A DNA stretch of 25,400 bases from Ophioceras dolichostomum. Its lineage: Eukaryota; Ascomycota; Sordariomycetes; Magnaporthales; Ophioceraceae. Each line of letters opens with the position of its first letter. Positions within the stretch are counted from its first letter, which is position 1. Below, piece after piece: positions 1 through 10,338 of this stretch. The notes under the pieces were generated by a model. The model saw only the letters and a list, made by a program, of their open reading frames with translations. It did not search any database and had not been told where the DNA came from. A program made the position numbers and the translations under genes. The stretch spans positions 4,950 through 30,349 of the forward strand of contig PYST01000357.1 of the NCBI GenBank assembly GCA_003049485.1, written 5' to 3'.

Positions 1-736
1 GGTTTGGGCGGTTTCTGTCCTACATGGTCCTATCAATATTGCTGTTGTTTTTTGGTGTGTTTTCTGTTCTGTTACCGCGATATGTTTCGCTGGACTTTTT
101 CTCCTTGGGATATCTGGCGCGCTTGTGCTGTACGTTAGGTGTTTCTTGTTCCCAGATATACCCTCTGTGGTTCTTGGTGGTTATCTAGCGAGCGGTGTTC
201 GTTGGGCGTTTTGTGGCATTGGGTTCTGGCCGTGTCTTCGATGGGATCTTGCGAGGAATAGTTCTTCCCTGTTGTTGACAAAGTGCCGTTGCTGACGGTT
301 CCCTCAAATCGGCGAGCCCGTTCGTATTTGTACTCTTTCAACCCCTATTTCCTGACCTCAGAATCTCGTCTGGTGCTATTCAGCGCTGCTGACATTGATG
401 CATGTCTAACCTGGGCCTCCTTCAGTCGGAGCGTTCGGTCGGGGACCGCGATCGCCTGCCCCACTATCACGCTCCCTCTCATCAATCCATGTCAGCGACT
501 CGCCTTATCTCCGAAATCCCCGGGTTTCGTCATCCTCATCCTGATGGTCCCCTCTTAAGCTACCGCCGACCTCGACTTCCAACCTCGAACAAAACGGGGC
601 GGGAAATATTTTCCTGCACGTTCATGACACGGAAAACGACGATTGCTTCTTTATCAAGCCCCCATCCATCTTGAGCTGCAGCGGCGTTAGGCTTCAAATT
701 TCGCCTCATCTCCCCATTCACCACCAGCCTACAGTT
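1..736. other. Upstream spacer, no gene seen
   Basis: I see no convincing coding sequence here. The short open frames on both strands have no domain-like composition and no splice signals that would extend them. The last part presumably holds the promoter and 5' leader of the bZIP-like gene that begins at 737. The first 300 bases are T-rich on the + strand and could be the transcribed flank of a gene outside the window, which cannot be tested from this sequence. Confidence 0.5.
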
Positions 737-2064
737 ATGGATCTTGTCATCGAGCCGCAGGAGGCGGCCGTCTTGATGGTGGGCGACAAAACCGGTGCCC
801 ACGGCGCGTGGGAACCCATCCGATTGGAGCGAATGCCTCAACAGGCCAAAGCGCGGGTCGCCAGTGAGGACTGGACCGGGATAACGAGCCAGGCGGAGAG
901 GAGGAGACTGCAGAACCGTATCAACCAGAGGGCGCGAAGTGAGTGAAGACCTGCGGACGGACGTGACCTGCTCAGACCTGCATACTGTAACATCGACTTC
1001 ATCTGCCCTCTTCCTTAGCCCACCCACCCACTTACTGTTCCGGGTCTACGACAAGCGCAGCGAGCTGACATCTCTACCCCACGACGGAAGGGAAACGACT
1101 GGGGGCCAAGTCCTCCAAGACGCCCTCATACACGTGCACACCACCACCCCCCACTGCCACCGCCCACCCGCCCAGCAGCCTGCAGATCGTGCAGATTGTG
1201 CAGGCGGCTAGGAGGCAGAACGACAAGGGGGAGGAGAGCCGCTCCGATGGCTCCACGACGTTGACCGAGCTAGTCCCCGGAACCGTCCGCGAGATTTGTC
1301 AGCTCGGGAGCCGCGAGTGGAAGGACCTCGCTGTGAGGCTCGACCGCTGGGCGAACGACAACATGGCCCGGCTATATCTCCCCGTCGGGTCGTCAGCCCC
1401 CAACCCTCAGGCCGACAATCTCATCTCTCTCGTCAAGTTCAACTGCTTCCGCGCCATGATGCAGAACTTCATCCTGCTCCAGGTCGACATCGACGAGGCG
1501 CTGGACGACGGCTGCATATCTAGCTTTTCTACTCCTTATCCATCTCCCCCCTCTTCGTCTTCTTCTCCCACTCCCTCTCCTACTCCCGGCCCGAGAAGGC
1601 CGAGAAGGCCCAGCCCTTCCGAGAGCGGAACGACAGAAGGAGATGCAGAGGAAGAAGAAGAACAATACGCACACCTCCCACCACCAATGCGCCCCACCGC
1701 CCTCCAGCGCCGCATCCCCCACCACCCCTGGATCGACGCCATACCCGTGGCTCGCATGCGCGACAACATCCTCAGCGCCGGCGCCCGCTTCGAGGCCGTC
1801 GAGGACGAGTTCTGCACGGACGTGGCTGACTTCTCCGGGTTGGGCGGCTCTGCTGCGACTGCGACGAGCTACGATGGCGGCGGCGGTGGGCGCGACGGGA
1901 TAGTCGTCTGGGGCGAGTCGTGGGATCCGAAGGGTTGGGAGCTGACGGAGGCGTTCGTCCTGCGTTGGGGCTGGGTGCTGAGGGGGTGCGTCGAGCTGTT
2001 TGAGAGCACGAATTACTGGAGGGCGATGAGGGGGGAGAAGCCGTTTCCTTTTGAGACGAGGTAA
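737..2064 (+). CDS. bZIP-like transcription factor with DUF3425 domain
   Basis: Model: exon 1 737-938, intron 939-1090 (donor GTGAGT, branch-like CTGAC near 1065, acceptor GGAAG), exon 2 1091-2064, giving 391 aa. The N-terminus reads DWTGITSQAERRRLQNRINQ and, after splicing, QRARRKRLGAK, which is the basic region of the fungal bZIP-like proteins that carry a C-terminal DUF3425 domain. Exon 2 supplies that domain: NLISLVKFNCFRAMMQNF, then PTALQRRIPHHPWIDAIP, then DGIVVWGESWDPKGWELT and ESTNYWRAMRGEKPF. The intron falls inside the basic region and restores its arginines, which is strong support for this junction. A Ser/Pro-rich then acidic stretch encoded at about 1517-1675 interrupts the domain and looks lineage-specific. 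Family members are presumed nuclear regulators; the target genes are unknown. Confidence 0.87.
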
Positions 2065-3424
2065 GGTGGGGATGGATGGATGGATTGGTGGATGGATCGG
2101 TGGAAGGGTGGAAGGGTGGAAGGTGAAGAGGATGGCGGAGAGACAGAGAGAGAGACTGCTGTGCTGTTCTCGTGCCTTGAAGGGCGCACTGGCGACGTGG
2201 TGAAGACGTGCAGCGTGGGGTAGAATCTCTGGAGTAGCATGGGATGATGATGATCTTGACGAGGGTTCACCTTGGCTTGGTGGCGTTTCTGGAAGGCGTT
2301 GCTGGTGTTGTTCCACATACCGTGCTTCAACCCTCCTCTCGGCCTACCCCGTCACATTGCTAGCCGCATTCGGTTATTAATTGCTGCCTGAAGAGCCGCG
2401 TATGTCGCCGGCGATACCGATATCCACTAGATGTCCCCCGCGTCGTCATCAATCGGCCCGGAGTCATCGCGGTTCCGGACAAGGATTCAATTGTTGGCTT
2501 TCGTCATTCTTCATGGGTTTCCAGGGGTCTGGGTCGAAGATGTGTGTGCCTGGCCGCGATTACTGTGGCTGGCGGGAGCCAAGCTCAGGGGCCTTCGTCC
2601 AGGCACGTCGAGGTCGCTGGACCCTGATTCGTCGCAAAACGGGCATTGTTCAAATCTCAATTGGCCGCGAGCAATCATTTCGTCGTCCTCACTACCATCA
2701 GGGCCACGCCAGCAAATGCTGCTCAACATCTAATCCATCTCGAATCTTTTCAACAACCCTCGAGTTTCTGAACTGACTGGTTAGCAATCAAAAAAGGCTT
2801 TGCTTCCATCAATTTCGATCAAATTTTGGCCCCCGGTTTGCTTTGACGACATGATGAACTGACGTTACCTAGAACACAAGGCCAGCACCGCTGTCCCAAT
2901 CCTACGATAACCAGAAAGGGCCATGCAGCGACATCAGCCCCGTCATAAGGCTTCCTGGGCCAACCGGATCCAGCCGGCCGATTGAAAGGAAAACAAAACC
3001 CAAGCTTTCGTTTTTTTTTTCAGCCCTACCTTGCCCAACCTTGCCTACCTAGCATCCCCTGGTACCGATCGGAGTCAAGGTTCCAAAACGATGTATCCGT
3101 AGCGCCGAGCCGAGCCCACGCACCAACGATTCCACGCACAAACTTTGTGAGTCTGCCAATCTGCGGCGAGCGTGGCGGAGGCAACGGGAGCCTTACGGGG
3201 AATTTTTGGCCCCGAGCTGATAAACCCCCTTTTTTTTATTTTCCGACTACTGAGAATCAGGAAAACCCTTTTTTATAGTAGAGGTAGCTTCCGGGACGTT
3301 GCTATCCATTGAGGTCTAGTCTAGTTTAGTTCCCAATACAGCTATCCGCACGAGGTATCTCGAACTTAACCCCGCCGGATAGGTAGCGTCGAGATTAGCT
3401 GTCCCTCTCTGTCGATCAATCGAT
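2065..3424. other. Intergenic spacer between two regulator genes
   Basis: There is no convincing gene in these 1.36 kb. An open frame at 2381-2776 has no recognisable composition or splice partners. The segment holds the 3' flank of the bZIP-like gene, the degenerate GGAT/GGTG repeat at 2069-2122, and the promoter and leader of the Zn2Cys6 gene, including homopolymer T runs near 3009-3020 and 3231-3238 and a CTAGT-repeat patch near 3315-3330. Confidence 0.55.
2069..2122 (+). repeat. Degenerate GGATGGAT / GGAAGGGT short tandem repeat
   Basis: Units of GGATG, then GGTGGATG, then three GGAAGGGTGGAAGGGT-like units follow one another directly after the DUF3425 stop codon. This is a simple-sequence tract in the 3' flank, probably variable between strains. 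No function is implied. Confidence 0.7.
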
Positions 3425-3578
3425 ATGGAAGCGTCCGCTCCAAGGCGGCGCAATAGGAAGGTTAACACATGTTTGGAATGTCGGGCGCTGAAGCGTAAAT
3501 GCTCCCGCACGCAGCCATGCACCAACTGCCAGAAGACAGGGCGACAATGCGTCTTCCCTGCCACAGCCGTCGCCTCTG

Positions 3579-3612
<34 letters not shown>

Positions 3613-5927
3613 AGCTGCGGCTGCAGCATCAGGCTCACCCTTGACCGACTCGCCATCGACGCTATCCTTCTCGCACAGCGCGACACCTCAAACCACGACC
3701 ACCTCCTCCGGCTTCGGCAGCACCCATCACCAAGGATCATCCGCATCCGCATCCGCATCTGCGCCGCCGAAACTGTCCTCGACCTCCCACTCCCGCTCCG
3801 CCGGCGGAGGCTCCAGCGGTGGGACTCCACCAGACATGTGCCTCCGCCTCGGCAAGCTGATGATAACCGAGCGCATCGGTGGCCTGCCCCGCGCGAGCCT
3901 CGTCTCCGAGATCGACGCCCTGCTGCGAGGCATCGGATTCGGCGGCGCCTCCGACCCGATCGTCGACCACTTCTCCGCGCCGATCGCTGCCTGGTTCAAG
4001 CCGCACGCCCAGCTGCCCGTCGGCCAGCTCCTCGGCGGCGGGGGCTCTGGTGGTGGGAATCAGGGTTGGGGTATTGGGTCGTCGTCTTCTTCTCCAGCCG
4101 ACCACTTCCCGATGTCGCCCGCCCAGCAGCAGGAGCTGTACGACCGTTTTTTCCTCTCGGTCTACCCCGTCTGTCCGCTCGTGGCGCTTTGCGACCTCCT
4201 GCATCACCCTCGCCGAGACGATGGCGCCGTTACCGGAGCGGGAGTGGGAGCCTTGTCCGTAGCAGAAACGCCGCTCGACGCCGCCCTCCGCGCGGCGGTG
4301 TCCTACGCAGCTGCAGCCAGCATGCCGCTGCTCGAGAGCCAGCGCGTCTTCGGCCTGTCGAAGGCCGCGCTCGTGCGCAGGCTGCAGCTCGCGGCCGAGC
4401 GGGCCATCTCGCGCGCGAACGTGCTCGCGAGCCTGGACCTGGCCCTGTTCCAGGCGCTGCTGGTGTACCTGACGCCGCAGATGCTCAGCGAGGTGTCGCG
4501 GTCCACCTCTGTGTTTGTTGCGACCGTCGTGCAGCACTTCCGCATTGCGGGGTTCGACAGGGATGCTGTGGACGACGGGGAGGATACGAGGCAGCTGAAG
4601 AGGCAATTGTGGCAGCATTTGCTGATGCTGAATATTAGGGCTACGGAGGCGGTTGGGCCGGAGAGGGCGCTTGTTGAGGATCTGGGGGCGGAGCTGCCGG
4701 TGTTCACGTTGATGGCTGGTAGAAATGATGATGGCGGGGGAGGAGCGGGGGGACAGGATGTGGTAGCGGCCGTGAGGTATGAGGTGTACAACATCCATCG
4801 TATGATCTTTCGGGAGAGAACGCAGGTTATCAGCGGGATGCGGTCACTCAGGGAGTGCCTTGGCGAGGTTGATGGGCAGATTGCGCGGGTGAGGACGAAT
4901 TTCGTGGATATGCTTGATGAGGACGTTCCCTTGCAGAAGTACGCCAAGCTCGTTGGAAGGTTACTTCTCTGTCGGTGCGTCGGGATGCTGCTGCATAGTC
5001 TGAGGATGAAGTGGCATGACTGGACCAGCTCGGCCGAGAGCCGGATGCTCAGAGATAGGTACGTTGCGCAAGGGGAATGCCCCTCCATTCATCCATCTCG
5101 CCGATCATGGCCCGCCGGCTGCCCCTGATCACTACGTGCTCCCGTCTACATCTCTGACACGTCATCCCGTCTTGTGACACCTCGCTGCCTACACACACAG
5201 AGTCCTCCGAGCCGAAACAGAGCTGCTCGAAACTGCCGTCGCGCTCGAGACGGACCCGGACGTAGCACCCTGGGCTTGGTACTCCGGCGCCTACCACCAG
5301 TACCACGCCATCCTGTTCCCGCTTAGCCAGGTCTGCATGTACCCGGACCTGCCCGAGGCAGACCGCATCATGGCCGTAGCGGACCACGTCTTCGGCCCTT
5401 CTTCGCCCGAATCTACGATGCAGGAGCGCGCTGTAACCATCACCAGGGCGATCAAGGACCATCTCGCCTCGTTTATTTCCATGATGGGCGTCGTCATCAC
5501 CCTCCCGCAGGTCCAACCGCAGGCTCACCAGCAGCAACAACAGCTGCAGCTGCAGCAGCAGGCTGCCGTTGGCCAACAACACCAGCCACCATTCCTTCCA
5601 CAACATCTGCAGCTCTCCATGTCGCCGACAGCATTCACCGACATGCAGGCCCCTCCGCCACTCTCGGGCACAGGTGTAATATCCGAGCATGTGCGGGCGC
5701 TGAGCCTCGCGGATGTTCCCGTCGCACAGGCGGTGGGCCACCTGATAGGTGACGGCGGTGCATCTTCATCGATCGATTCTGCCTCGCCTCTCTTCGACGA
5801 AGCGGCGAGCGGCATGGGTTTCATGGATATGGACGATGTGGATACCTGGTGGCCGTGGCCTCCGCAGCCGTCTATGCCTGGGTTTGAGGGCTTTGATACC
5901 GGGGACGGTAGCCAGTCATGGTTCTAA
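3425..5927 (+). CDS. Zn(II)2Cys6 fungal transcription factor
   Basis: Model: exon 1 3425-5058, intron 5059-5200 (GTACGT donor, ACACAG acceptor), exon 2 5201-5927, giving 786 aa. The binuclear zinc cluster is complete: C16, C19, C26, C32, C35 and C42 with spacing CX2CX6CX5CX2CX6C, preceded by a basic RRRNRK stretch. A pure alanine tract follows at about residues 56-69. From about residue 235 a helical middle homology region begins (DRFFLSVYPVCPLVAL and onward), as in other fungal-specific regulators. The C-terminal exon has a Gln-rich segment near residues 650-670 and ends in an acidic, Trp-rich tail (DMDDVDTWWPWPPQP) that resembles an activation domain. The splice joins the frames exactly (AG|A, Arg). 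It should act in the nucleus on CGG-type half sites, as known for the family; the regulon is unknown. Confidence 0.92.
3584..3627 (+). repeat. GCT/GCA triplet repeat encoding poly-Ala
   Basis: A run of GCT codons passing into GCA/GCG codons encodes about fourteen alanines just after the zinc cluster of the Zn2Cys6 protein. It is in frame, so slippage would change the length of the tract without breaking the protein. Confidence 0.85.
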
Positions 5928-6562
5928 TTTCAAAGGGAGGTACGGCATGTGTTGGCGTCTCTGAAAGCCTTCATCCTCGATTTCTTCGGAGGGTAACGGC
6001 TCCTCTGCACTCGAGTGGCGTATCAATATACCGTGGACCCAGTGTAGGTATATGTGTTCAGCTTGGCCATACGTGGCAGGTCTCCTCTAGGGGTAAAGAG
6101 GTGTTACTGTGTTATGTGGGATCTGGGTAAGCCAGCCTGGCTGCGCTACGTGTCATCATGCGGCTACCCAGATCCATGACGCCTCACTTACAGGTTTGCT
6201 CGCCGATGTTGGCCGCATGGTCGGACTAGGGAGAAGACGGGTACCACTCGATGTCAGGCCGCCACCTTCTCGCATGGAGAGTCGACCATTGAGCGAAGAG
6301 CCACAGAAGGCAATCGCAGAACAGGGAGACGTTGACTCATTGATTCACGTATGCCAAAAAAAGGCCCCAAGTATTCTTCTCAGCAACAGAAAGTTATCAA
6401 AGGAGCCAACCTAGGCGCAATAAAGTCGCTATTATTGACAGTACATATTATGACCCCATACGGCCCATACCTGCTAGTATGTCTCTCACTCACTCGGCCC
6501 ATACCTATGTCTCTTAATCACTCACCCCAATCACACACTTTGCGCTCCTTTGAGTAGTCACG
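5928..6562. other. Intergenic spacer downstream of the Zn2Cys6 gene
   Basis: I found no gene in this interval. Short open frames (for example 6109-6414) have no domain-like features. It includes the 3' flank of the regulator and the region upstream of the CorA-like locus. Confidence 0.5.
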
Positions 6563-8704
6563 ATGCTAGCGTCTTCTGATATTCAGACAGCCAAAGGGGC
6601 TGGGGCGGGGCACGGGCCTGGAGCGCGTCCTCTACTGGACGAGCTGGAGGAGCCTGTTGGTTTCTAGACATCTTCTGGTGTGCCCTCTCCTAGCCCTGAC
6701 GATCCTGCACACAACAAGCCGCCCAGGACCTACACCGAATACCTCTCCCTCGTGTCGTCGCATATCCCCGAGTTCGAGCAGCTGCACAAATTCTTCCTCA
6801 GCGAGCCAGACTCAAACGCTACCATCGAGGTCGTCTCGCCGATGATGGCAGACATGGTCGGCAGCCGCTTCGGGCGACCGACACGGGAGATCACCTTGGA
6901 TTCCCTCGCTCACAGGGCCGAGGATGTCGACCCAAGGTTGATTCTTCTTCCCCGCTACGACCCTCGCGTGGCCGACAGGCGCTTCCTCGACGATTTCGCG
7001 CTTGCCTTCGACATCGACACAACAACAATGGCGACCATCACGCAGCCAGCCCTGGTCTGTGGCCTCACGCAACAACCAATGCCGTGGGTGCATACCAGAC
7101 ACACGGCCGGCGCAGAGGCACTTTAGACTTTCAACCCAACTTCTACAGGCGACGACATGCTTGGATGTCATCTTCATTGCGTCTCCAGGGAGCAACAGGC
7201 ATGACACAGGTAAGCTAATTCCCTAGCCCAACCCCTCAACGTTTTAGACTACTAGTAGTATTGCCCTTTGCAGGCGAACACTACTAGTACGTAACGTACT
7301 ACCTCCCTACCGAGGTACTAGTAGTCATTGAGGGTAACTAACCAGATCATTATTTCTGCAGTCGCCATGTTCTTCTGGGCACAGGCCAGAGCCCCGGGCG
7401 ACTTCGGGTTCGAGGGCACTAGTCGTCTTCCAGGACTGCGTCACGACCTCAACCCAGTCGCTACCACCAGCTCTCCACAAGTCACGGCTGCTTTGATCAC
7501 AACAGATGTGAAACGCACAACACAAAAGCCATCGACACCAGCCTCACAGCTCGCAGACGGCTTCATCGAGGAGGTTCTCGGATGGCAACCGGTCGACCAA
7601 CTCATGGCGCTGAGCTGCTGGTGCCGTACGTCCAGTGACTTCGATGCCAAGCAGAGACGGCTCTCTCCAGCTACGAAGACCACTACCCGGGGTTGTTTCC
7701 CGGTTCCAGTGCGCCCGCTGCTGGGTTAACGCTGCAGAACTTCCGCATCGTGTCCGAGGGTGTCACTAGTCTCGAAATTTGTCGAGCCAGCCTCTCCTAC
7801 CTGATCGATCGGCTCCTGGAAACGACCTAGCTCGGACACAGGTGCGGAAGGCCGATTGTTCCCGGACTCGTCACCGCTACATGATTCCCTCAGAGACCTC
7901 GACGCCGTCGTGAAGCGCGGCCGGGGGATACTCCAGTCCTCCCGTGACAGCATCACTCACATCACTCGCGAGGCCGAGATCATGTCGCTCCTGGAGTCCA
8001 AGAAGACGGCGGACATCAACAAGGAGACCCTCAGAACCCTCACGGACCTGGCATTCGTCTCCGTCCCACTCAACTGCGCCACCGCCGCCATCTTCGGTGC
8101 CAAAATCACCCAGTTTACATAGGGACCCTTGCCCACCGCGGCGACCTTTGCCGCTGTGCTTGGTGTCTGCCTTGTGGTGAGCTTCGCCGCTGCACTCGGC
8201 GCCTGCCATGTAGCGCCGTCCGTCGCGCTCCCAGCCACGCAGGGATGGCGCAAAGCCAGTCGTCCGATCGGACGACCGGCTGACGTGTGATTCGTCTTCG
8301 GCAGGTCGCCGTGGGCGTCGCTCGTGTTTCTCCTGTCGCTGGTGTTCGATCCCAAGGGCGAGTTGACGACGGAGGCCCGCTTTGAGGTTTACAGTGGGAG
8401 GATGAACGCGAGGTGCGCACAGGCGGTATTGTTGCCTGCGCCTCGTCGGACCACCCAGGCGGCTGGCTCTCCTCCTCCTCCAGACGAGAAGAAGGCAGCT
8501 TGTTGGTTATCTTGGTTACAGGGGAGGCGAGATCTGGGCACCTACTTCTCTGACGAGCCTCACTGGCACAGATATCGGCTCTACAAGTCGTGGCTTCGGC
8601 GTCAGCTGTGCTCAGCTTCGACGTCTGTGCATGAGGTGGATGGAGAACCGGAGGACGGATATTGGTTCGGTGACGAATTGTATGGCTTGGTGAGGAATGC
8701 GTGA
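6563..8704 (+). pseudogene. CorA-like membrane protein locus, probably degraded
   Basis: The most family-like part is near 7856-8210: ESKKTADINKETLRTLTDLA, then LNCATAAIFGAKITQF, then a hydrophobic segment AATFAAVLGVCLVVSFAA. This matches the end of the coiled helix and first membrane segment of fungal CorA-like Mg2+ transporter relatives, with GAK where CorA has GMN. An N-terminal part (TYTEYLSLVSSHIPEF, RFLDDFALAFDID) fits fungal members. Plausible introns are 7210-7361 (GTAAGC, CTAAC, CTGCAG) and 7626-7670 (GTACGT, CTCCAG). The frame is broken: TAG at 6665-6667 after an ATG at 6563, TAG at 7124-7126, a frame change near 7825 after the segment LEICRASLSYLIDRLLE, and TAG at 8120-8122 just before the membrane segment. 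The C-terminal part is open to 8704. Undetected introns could remove some breaks, but not easily the one at 8120. A degraded gene is the simplest reading. Confidence 0.55.
7248..7325. repeat. Cluster of ACTAGTA palindromes and an inverted repeat
   Basis: This lies inside the likely first intron of the CorA-like locus. A perfect 12-base palindrome ACTACTAGTAGT is at 7248-7259. ACTACTAGTAC at 7280-7290 is inverted exactly as GTACTAGTAGT at 7315-7325. Between them AGTACGTAACGTACT (7287-7301) is itself a palindrome around its central base. The RNA or DNA could fold into a compact hairpin. Confidence 0.85.
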
Positions 8705-8877
8705 GAAAAAAAGATGGAATTTCCTGTCATACTAGATTCCGTGGTTCTCGTTTCCATAATTATTATCTCCAGTCCAACCCCAAACTCAACCCTGTCCAAT
8801 CTCGCCGTTGAGACCAATGAACCACCTAGAGAACGCCGCCCTTGCGCAAACAAAGCACCTTTCTGATAGAACAGTTC

Positions 8878-10338
8878 TCAGTCAACATCTGGCGACGGCG
8901 GAAGACTGACATCCTCATCCGAGTCCTCGACGCTCGGACTCCTGTACTTCAACGACCTGATCATCTCCTCCAGCCGCGGGTATGTGATCTCGAGATTATT
9001 ATCTATAGATGCACCCCTTCTCTCTAAGTCTGGGTCCCGCCCGAGCTGGGCACGGATTCGAGCTTTCTTCTCTTCTGCTGTCTCCTCAGGCGGTTGCTGC
9101 GGCTGCTGCTGCTGCTGTTGCAGAGGCGGCGCTGGTTGTTGCTGCGCCCTTGGTTGCTGTTGTGACCTCTGTGACCTCGAATCGCTGGCTGCGCCCTCAC
9201 GGTTTGGCGGCCGGGGATTTGTAGTGTCCACGGGAGGGGGTGCTGGAGGTCGGCGCTCAGGTCGTGACGGCTCCCCCGCTGCCTGACGTTCGTTGCGGCG
9301 TGGATTTGTCTCGTCTTTAGCCTCACGTGGCGGTCTCTCTTCGCGTGTTCTAGTGCTCTTCTCGGCCCCTGATTGTGTTTTGGCGGGATTGGGCGGCGCG
9401 GGCTGTGACTGTGAGGCTGCAGGGACTGCTACAGGCGGCTGCTTCTCCTGCTCTGGCTGTGGTGTTTGCTGCTGCTGCTGCTGCTGTCCTTGTTGTTGCT
9501 GTTGTTGCTGTTGCTGTTGCTGTTGCTTCTCCATGTAGGCGGCATATGCGGCCTGCTGCTCCCGCTGCTCTGCTTCTTTCCGCTCTTGCTCAGTCTGTTG
9601 CTGCTGTGCCCCTGGCGGTGGTGGCAACTGCTGCTGCTGCTCTCCCTCTGGCTGTGGCGGCGGGACATAGACCGGCTTCGCCGTCTTGAGCTCGCGGCGG
9701 ATGATCTCCAGCTCGATGACGACTCGCCCGGGGTACTTTTGCCTCATGAGATCGCCATCCTTGTCGAAGTACAGGCCCCAGATCCCGCCGTCCTCGAGTA
9801 TGGCCACGAAACCTTCCCACCCGCCGAAGGTGAGCCTCTTGTCCTGACGCGTGACATCCCAAGGGCCTGTATGCTCGTCTTCTGAGGCTTGTCGATTGCC
9901 GAACCGAACAGCATATGTGTCGCGGTCGACGAAGACCCAGTTCATAATGGGGGCCTCATCCGTGATCGTGCTCACAAGCCCGGAGTACCGTGCCTGCGGA
10001 TATGGGAGGAAGTAGCCGCAGAACGGGTGCCCGAATGGTTGATCGTAGGCCACGCCTGTATCTATGAACACCTGTGATGAGGGACCGTGGTTAGCATCAC
10101 TCATTACCCAACATGGGAGGGTACGGGATGAACGGGCTGCTCGACTCACTCTATCCCCAGATAGAACCACCTGCCTGCCCTCAAGCTGTGGGCTGTACTG
10201 CGATGACTTGGGGCAGTGAATGATGAGATTCTGCTTCCGGCTGCGGTGCTCCTCTCGACGGGACTTCGCCTGCGATGCCCTGATGCCCTCGGCCGTGCCG
10301 AAGACGGCACCGAAGCCGGCGATGAAACCAATAACCAT
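8878..10338 (-). CDS. Unnamed fungal protein with Gln/Pro-rich disordered tail
   Basis: Model on the - strand: exon 1 10338-10150, intron 10149-10072 (GTGAGT, CTAAC branch, CATCACAG), exon 2 10071-8878, giving 460 aa. The intron is 78 bases, so the frame also reads through it unspliced. The start is the first ATG (AAGATGG context); the frame further upstream has only a GTG. Residues 1-20 (MVIGFIAGFGAVFGTAEG) are hydrophobic and glycine-rich with GxxxG spacing and may touch a membrane. Residues to about 205 look globular (GHPFCGYFLPYPQARYSGLV, APIMNWVFVDRDTYAVRFGN, LTFGGWEGFVAILEDGGIWG). The rest is Gln/Pro/Arg-rich and disordered, ending with a short charged helix (EEKKARIRAQL) and an acidic tail. 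I do not recognise a named family. It ends tail to tail with the CorA-like locus, 173 bases apart. Confidence 0.85.
   Translation of the reverse strand: MVIGFIAGFGAVFGTAEGIRASQAKSRREEHRSRKQNLIIHCPKSSQYSPQLEGRQVVLSGDRVSRAARSSRTLPCWVMSDANHGPSSQVFIDTGVAYDQPFGHPFCGYFLPYPQARYSGLVSTITDEAPIMNWVFVDRDTYAVRFGNRQASEDEHTGPWDVTRQDKRLTFGGWEGFVAILEDGGIWGLYFDKDGDLMRQKYPGRVVIELEIIRRELKTAKPVYVPPPQPEGEQQQQLPPPPGAQQQQTEQERKEAEQREQQAAYAAYMEKQQQQQQQQQQQQGQQQQQQQTPQPEQEKQPPVAVPAASQSQPAPPNPAKTQSGAEKSTRTREERPPREAKDETNPRRNERQAAGEPSRPERRPPAPPPVDTTNPRPPNREGAASDSRSQRSQQQPRAQQQPAPPLQQQQQQPQQPPEETAEEKKARIRAQLGRDPDLERRGASIDNNLEITYPRLEEMIRSLKYRSPSVEDSDEDVSLPPSPDVD
9462..9534. repeat. CTG/TTG triplet repeat encoding poly-Gln on the - strand
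   Basis: Consecutive CTG and TTG triplets on the + strand encode about twenty glutamines, with one glycine and one leucine-free interruption, in the protein encoded on the - strand. The repeat is in frame, and several shorter Gln runs flank it. Confidence 0.85.

Noticed and set aside
1393..2316. 307-codon open frame on the - strand
   Set aside because: It is antisense to the DUF3425 exon, with Arg/Pro/His composition typical of a GC-rich shadow frame.
2381..2776. 131-codon open frame in the first intergenic spacer
   Set aside because: There is no domain-like segment or splice partner, and composition resembles noncoding flank.
3499..4638. 379-codon + strand frame overlapping the Zn2Cys6 gene
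   Set aside because: It has a poly-Cys and Arg-rich shadow composition, and the overlapping frame is clearly the real one.
3737..4798. 353-codon open frame on the - strand
   Set aside because: It is the complement of the Zn2Cys6 coding exon; the + strand has the complete zinc cluster and a matching splice junction.
9466..9885. Leucine-rich open frame on the + strand
   Set aside because: The leucines are the opposite-strand reading of the Gln codon repeat in the - strand gene.
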